Shown in pieces: positions 6,405 through 9,349 of a stretch of 9,349 nt of DNA. Positions within the stretch are counted from its first letter, which is position 1; each line of letters starts with the position of its first letter. The notes beneath the pieces were generated by a model. It did no database searches. It was not told the origin of the DNA and was given only the letters and a program-made list of their open reading frames with translations. Origin of the DNA: DATBAK01 sp036787815 (GTDB lineage: Bacteria > Actinomycetota > Acidimicrobiia > IMCC26256 > PALSA-610); NCBI GenBank assembly GCA_036787815.1, contig DAIQOP010000144.1, positions 1 to 9,349 of the forward strand, read 5' to 3'. The position numbers were made by a program, and so were the translations under genes.

Positions 6405-7211
6405 ATGACCGACGCGCGCGCCGCCATCACCTTCACGCTCGATCTCGAGGACTACGCACCCGCCGGGAGCCCGGCGCGCGCGATCGAGATCATTCCCCGC
6501 GTGCTCGAGTTGCTCGCCGAGCAGGGCGCGCACGGCACGTTCTTCGTGGTCGGTGAGCTCGGGGAGGCCGAGCCGGCGCTGGTGAAGTCGATCGCGGCCG
6601 CGGGCCACGAGATCGCGCTGCACGCGTACCGGCACGTGCCCCTGCCCCAGCTCACGCCCGCGGAGTTCCGCGCCGACACCGTGCGCGGCAAGGCGCTCCT
6701 CGAGGATCTCTCCGGAACGTCGGTGCGCGGCTTTCGCGCGCCGACGTTCTCGTTGGTTCCCGAATCGCGTTGGGCGGTCGACGAGCTGACCGATCTAGGC
6801 TTCACGTACTCGTCGAGCGTGATGCCGACCCGCAGCCCGCTGTACGGGTGGCCCGGACAGCCCCGCCGGCCGTACCGCTGGCCGTCCGGCCTCGTCGAGC
6901 TGCCGTGCCCGGTCTTCGAGCTCGGCCGGCGCGTCGCCAACCCCTACCTGGGCGGCGTGTACTTCCGCGTGCTGCCGTGGCCGGCGATCCGCCTCGGCCT
7001 AGCGCGCTCGACCGCCGACGAGATGCTCTGGCTCTACTGCCATCCCTACGACTTCGACCCCGACGAGCCGTTCATCCCCCGGGGCGACGTCGGTCGGCTC
7101 GGCAACCGCCTCCTGTGGGTGAACCGGGCGGGCATGGCGGCGAGGGTCGCCCGGGTCCTGGCCGGCCGGGCCGGGCCGCCGCTGGCCGAGCGAGCCGAGT
7201 CCGTCGTCTGA
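6405..7211 (+). CDS. Polysaccharide deacetylase, DUF3473 / XrtA-associated type (NodB homology domain)
   Basis: This is a 268-aa carbohydrate esterase 4-like protein that would remove N- or O-acetyl groups from a glycan. The NodB motifs can be followed: TLDLEDY, with the acidic motif at residues 13-16 (Asp13, Glu15, Asp16); GTFFVVGEL (44-52); GHEIALHAYRH, with metal-ligand-type His73 and His77; RGFRAPTFS, with Arg111 and Pro113; YSSSVMPTRSPLYGWPG; and near the C-terminus YCHPYDFDPDEP with His213. The LDLEDY start, the FRAPTFS motif and the HP(W/Y)(E/D)FDP block mark the DUF3473 subtype that often accompanies exopolysaccharide and exosortase loci. There is no signal peptide, so it probably acts in the cytoplasm or on a membrane-bound intermediate, as other members of this subtype also lack one. 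The ATG at 6405 lies 11 bp after the GNAT stop and has no strong ribosome binding site. It is the last gene of the presumed operon. Confidence 0.9.
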   Translation: MTDARAAITFTLDLEDYAPAGSPARAIEIIPRVLELLAEQGAHGTFFVVGELGEAEPALVKSIAAAGHEIALHAYRHVPLPQLTPAEFRADTVRGKALLEDLSGTSVRGFRAPTFSLVPESRWAVDELTDLGFTYSSSVMPTRSPLYGWPGQPRRPYRWPSGLVELPCPVFELGRRVANPYLGGVYFRVLPWPAIRLGLARSTADEMLWLYCHPYDFDPDEPFIPRGDVGRLGNRLLWVNRAGMAARVARVLAGRAGPPLAERAESVV

Positions 7212-7241
7212 GCGCCTGCATACTGGGCGCTGCATACCGCC
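7211..7241 (+). terminator. Possible hairpins after the operon's last gene (weak, no T-tract)
   Basis: AGCGCC at 7211-7216 pairs with GGCGCT at 7226-7231 around a 9-nt loop. An alternative and mutually exclusive stem pairs GGGCG (7225-7229) with CGCCC (7237-7241). Neither is followed by a run of T, so this is not a classical intrinsic terminator. It overlaps the promoter-like TGCATACT, so it might equally be incidental in GC-rich DNA. Confidence 0.25.
7217..7224 (+). promoter_or_regulatory. Extended -10-like promoter element upstream of the hydroxylase-family gene
   Basis: TGCATACT resembles an extended -10 (TGn-TATACT-like). It is partly repeated 14 bp later as TGCATACC (7231-7238). No convincing -35 is seen at the expected spacing. 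Transcription from it would give a leader of about 65 nt ending in the ribosome binding site at 7284. The same motif type stands before the next gene, which supports the call. Confidence 0.4.
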
Positions 7242-7283
7242 CGCAGTGGGCCGGGCCCGCGACAATGTGCGGTCCCGTGAACC

Positions 7284-7289
7284 GAGGAG
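7284..7289 (+). promoter_or_regulatory. Ribosome binding site of the hydroxylase-family gene
   Basis: GAGGAG lies 6 nt before the ATG at 7296. It is the clearest Shine-Dalgarno in the window and fixes that start. Confidence 0.8.
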
Positions 7290-7295
7290 CACCCG

Positions 7296-8708
7296 ATGGC
7301 CCTACGCACTGCCGCCGAGTACCGCGATTCGCTGCGCGACGGGCGGGTCCTCTGGTACCGGGGTGCCCGGGTCGCCGACGTCACCCTCGACCCCGAGCTG
7401 TCGATCGCGGTCGAGCACTCGTGCCTCGACTTCGACGTCGCGCAACACCCTGCCCACCGCGACCTCGCGGTCACCGTCGACCCCGAGACCGGTGAGGAGT
7501 ACAACACCTACTACCGGATCCCGCGTTCGACCGACGACCTGCTCGACCGCATGCGGCTGGTGGAGCTCACCACCGCGCTCGGCGGCACGCTGCTGTCGAT
7601 CAAGGACGTCGGCACCGACGCGCTGTTCGCGTTGCAGACGGTGCTGAAGGGCGAAGAGCTCGAACGGCTCATGGCCTTCTACCACCACTGCCGTTCCGAA
7701 GACCTCGCCGTCGCGGTGGCGCAGACCGACGTGAAGGGCGACCGTTCGAAGGCGCCCTTCGAGCAGGACGACCCCGACATGCACGTGCACGTCGTCGATC
7801 AGAGCGACGCCGGCATCGTCGTGCGGGGCGCCAAGATGCACACCTCGCTCACGCCGAACGCGAACGAGGTGCTCGTGCTGCCGACGCGGGCGATGAAGGC
7901 CGACGACGCCGACTTCGCCGTCGCGTTCGCGGTGCCGCCCGCCACCAAGGGCCTCTCGATGTACGTCTCGCCGTACTCGGGCGGCGCGCGCCATCCGTGG
8001 GAGCACCCGGTGTCGTCGAAGCACAAGATGCTCGAGACGCTCACGGTCTTCGACGACGTCTTCGTGCCCTGGGAGCGGGTGTTCTGCTTCCGCCAACCCG
8101 AGCTCGCCGGCCCGATCGCGCTCGCGTTCGTGGAGTACCACCGCTTCACCGCGATCTCCTACAAGCTCCCGTTGCTCGACGCGCTCGTCGGGTGTGCCGA
8201 GCAGATTGCGGAGATGAACGGCATCGTGCGTGCCGGCCACATCCGCGACAAGCTCACCCAGCTCGTCATCTACGCGGAAACCGTGCGCACGTTGTGCGAG
8301 GCTGCGGCGCGGCGCGGACGCGTCGGTGCCGACGGCTTCTGCCGCCCCGACTCCGCGACCACCAACATCGCGAAGTACACGTTCGCCACCGGCTTCCACA
8401 CCGCGGTGCGCTCGGTGCAGGACTGCGCCGGCGGCATCCTCGTGACCGGGCCCGGCGGGGAGGACTGGGACAGCCCCGACGTTCGCCCCGTGCTCGAGAA
8501 GTACCTGCGCGCCGCGGCCCCCGCGGCCGAGCGCCTCGCGATGATCAACCTCATCTCCGACCTGACCGTGCGCGATTTCGGCGGCTACCACGCGGTGCTC
8601 GCGGTGCACGCCGAAGGTTCGATCGAGGCCGAGAAGATGCAGATCTTCCGGGCCTACGACGCGAGCCGCGCGATCGGCCTGGCCCGGAGGCTCGCCGGCC
8701 TCGAGTAG
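7296..8708 (+). CDS. 4-hydroxyphenylacetate 3-hydroxylase / 4-hydroxybutyryl-CoA dehydratase family flavoprotein
   Basis: This is a 470-aa full-length member of the HpaB/AbfD fold family (acyl-CoA-dehydrogenase-like flavin fold). It begins MALRTAAEYRDSLRDGR, the usual family opening. It has DVKGDRS (145-151) followed by DPDMHVHVVDQSDAGIVVRGAKMHTS, then LETLTVFDDVFVPWERVF, EYHRF (His282) and a C-terminal DCAGGILVTGP region. The overall pattern is closest to 4-hydroxybutyryl-CoA dehydratase-like members. However, from my memory of the clostridial enzyme, three of the four [4Fe-4S] ligands (Cys99, Cys103, Cys299) correspond here to Leu100, Asp104 and Tyr289; only the histidine remains. It is therefore unlikely to be the iron-sulfur dehydratase and is more likely a reduced-flavin-dependent aromatic hydroxylase or an unassigned relative. 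No flavin reductase partner is nearby. It has its own promoter and ribosome binding site, so it is probably not part of the glycan operon. Confidence 0.85.
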   Translation: MALRTAAEYRDSLRDGRVLWYRGARVADVTLDPELSIAVEHSCLDFDVAQHPAHRDLAVTVDPETGEEYNTYYRIPRSTDDLLDRMRLVELTTALGGTLLSIKDVGTDALFALQTVLKGEELERLMAFYHHCRSEDLAVAVAQTDVKGDRSKAPFEQDDPDMHVHVVDQSDAGIVVRGAKMHTSLTPNANEVLVLPTRAMKADDADFAVAFAVPPATKGLSMYVSPYSGGARHPWEHPVSSKHKMLETLTVFDDVFVPWERVFCFRQPELAGPIALAFVEYHRFTAISYKLPLLDALVGCAEQIAEMNGIVRAGHIRDKLTQLVIYAETVRTLCEAAARRGRVGADGFCRPDSATTNIAKYTFATGFHTAVRSVQDCAGGILVTGPGGEDWDSPDVRPVLEKYLRAAAPAAERLAMINLISDLTVRDFGGYHAVLAVHAEGSIEAEKMQIFRAYDASRAIGLARRLAGLE

Positions 8709-8712
8709 CGGT

Positions 8713-8720
8713 GCCATACT
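8713..8720 (+). promoter_or_regulatory. -10-like element of a leaderless-type promoter
   Basis: TGCCATACT (8712-8720) contains a CATACT hexamer that ends 6 nt before the ATG at 8727. Initiation 6-7 nt downstream of a -10 would start the transcript at the A of the ATG, the leaderless arrangement common in actinobacteria. No Shine-Dalgarno precedes this ATG, in keeping with that reading. A -35 is not evident. Confidence 0.45.
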
Positions 8721-8726
8721 CCGCGT

Positions 8727-9349
8727 ATGCGTGGGGTGGTTCGGTGGATGCGGCGGGAGCCGTGGATGGCGCTGGTGGCTTCGGTGGCGTCGCTCTGCGC
8801 CGTGACCGCGGTCTCGATCCGATGGCTCGCGGTGCTGGGGGTCGTGCACGACTTCCGGGTGAGTGGGACGCCGAGCGCGACCGGGTCAGTGGCCTCCACC
8901 GGGATGCCCTTCACGACATCGTCTCCGCAGCACCGGCTGGGGCTCGCGTCGGGGCCGAGCATGTCGCTCACGAACCTCGATGCGCTCGCGTGGAAGCTGG
9001 GATTCATCGCGGGGATCTTCTGGGTGCTCCGGCTGGGACTGCGCAGCGCCGATCGCCGGATCGGTGTGTGGCGCGGTCTCGGAATCGTGTTCGGATTCGG
9101 CTTGTTCGTCGCGACGGGCGTGTTGCACCACGTCGCGGACGCGCTCGTCCCGCGCGGTCGCACCCGGCGCCGGGTCAACTTCGCGGTCACGCTGTGGTGC
9201 GTCGTCGCGTTGGCCGCGGTGGTCGTCGGGATGTTCGCCGCCACCCACACCGCCAACCTCGGGCCGTTCACGCCCGGCGTCCACGTCGTCGCCTACCCGG
9301 GTGGCTGGTCGCGGGCGCTCGCCGCGATGCAGCTGGTGGTCGTGGTCGC
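8727..9349 (+). CDS. Unrecognised polytopic membrane protein (3'-truncated by window edge)
   Basis: The frame is open from ATG 8727 to the window end, giving 207 codons without a stop. The protein starts with a short basic segment (MRGVVRWMRREP) and then a hydrophobic helix (about residues 13-31, WMALVASVASLCAVTAVSI). An external-looking Ser/Thr/Pro/Gly-rich loop (about 42-86) follows. Further helices lie around LGFIAGIFWVLRLGL, LGIVFGFGLFVATGVL and FAVTLWCVVALAAVVVGMF, with arginine-rich turns between (RSADRR, PRGRTRRR). The basic N-terminus and the arginine-rich turns give a positive-inside pattern consistent with a membrane protein. Codons favour G or C at the third position, as in the neighbours. 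I recognise no family and no enzymatic motif. The gene starts 18 bp after the preceding stop but has a leaderless-type promoter of its own. Confidence 0.72.
   Translation, partial: MRGVVRWMRREPWMALVASVASLCAVTAVSIRWLAVLGVVHDFRVSGTPSATGSVASTGMPFTTSSPQHRLGLASGPSMSLTNLDALAWKLGFIAGIFWVLRLGLRSADRRIGVWRGLGIVFGFGLFVATGVLHHVADALVPRGRTRRRVNFAVTLWCVVALAAVVVGMFAATHTANLGPFTPGVHVVAYPGGWSRALAAMQLVVVV

Noticed and set aside
7296..8708. True 4-hydroxybutyryl-CoA dehydratase (abfD)
   Set aside because: The expected iron-sulfur cysteines are absent (Leu100, Asp104, Tyr289), so the specific name is not supported.
7302..8849. A 515-codon open frame on the minus strand opposite the hydroxylase-family gene
   Set aside because: Its translation is rich in Arg, His, Gly and Asp with no recognisable motif. 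It lies antisense to a clearly conserved protein, as expected of GC-rich shadow frames.
8654..9271. A 205-codon minus-strand frame at the right end
   Set aside because: The composition is Thr/Arg/Pro-rich without domains. The plus-strand frame has coherent transmembrane segments and a promoter, so it is preferred.

Overview
The window is high-GC, GTG/TTG-start-rich bacterial DNA with one strand fully coding (+) and almost no intergenic space. Codon use, leaderless-style promoter spacing and protein flavour suggest an actinobacterium, perhaps Acidimicrobiia-like. This is inference only: there is no rRNA or marker gene here. A run of exactly 100 N at 1768-1867 shows that the source is a scaffolded draft or metagenome assembly.

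Bases 2-7211 look like one polycistronic glycan or glycolipid unit. In order it holds: the C-terminal part of a SAM-dependent methyltransferase; a polyprenol-phosphate mannose/glucose synthase-like GT2 enzyme; an integral-membrane acyltransferase-3 protein (interrupted by the N gap, but intact once an assembly duplication is collapsed); two adjacent paralogous GT-C membrane glycosyltransferases; an 18-aa micro-ORF created by a 53-bp tandem duplication; a GNAT-like acyltransferase; and a DUF3473/XrtA-type polysaccharide deacetylase. Genes overlap by 4 bp (GTGA, ATGA, possibly TTGA) or are about 11 bp apart, which implies translational coupling. A plausible division of labour is as follows. The GT2 enzyme makes a polyprenyl-phosphate sugar on the cytoplasmic face. 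The two GT-C enzymes use such lipid-linked donors on the outer face. The methyltransferase, the AT3 protein, the GNAT protein and the deacetylase decorate the glycan. No flippase, polymerase or priming transferase lies in the window.

Bases 7212-7295 form the only sizeable intergenic gap and carry a promoter-like TGCATACT, small hairpins and a good ribosome binding site. They lead into a separate gene (7296-8708) of the 4-hydroxyphenylacetate 3-hydroxylase / 4-hydroxybutyryl-CoA dehydratase fold family. This protein lacks the cysteine iron-sulfur ligands of the dehydratase branch, so a flavin mono-oxygenase-type role is more likely. From 8727 to the window end runs an unrecognised membrane protein, open at the right edge, with a leaderless-type promoter just before its ATG.

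The most notable observations are the 53-bp duplication that made a coupled micro-ORF at a gene junction, the 55-bp exact overlap that explains the N gap, and the paired GT-C enzymes with a shared two-cysteine loop motif. I saw no tRNA, rRNA, CRISPR array, IS element or phage gene.
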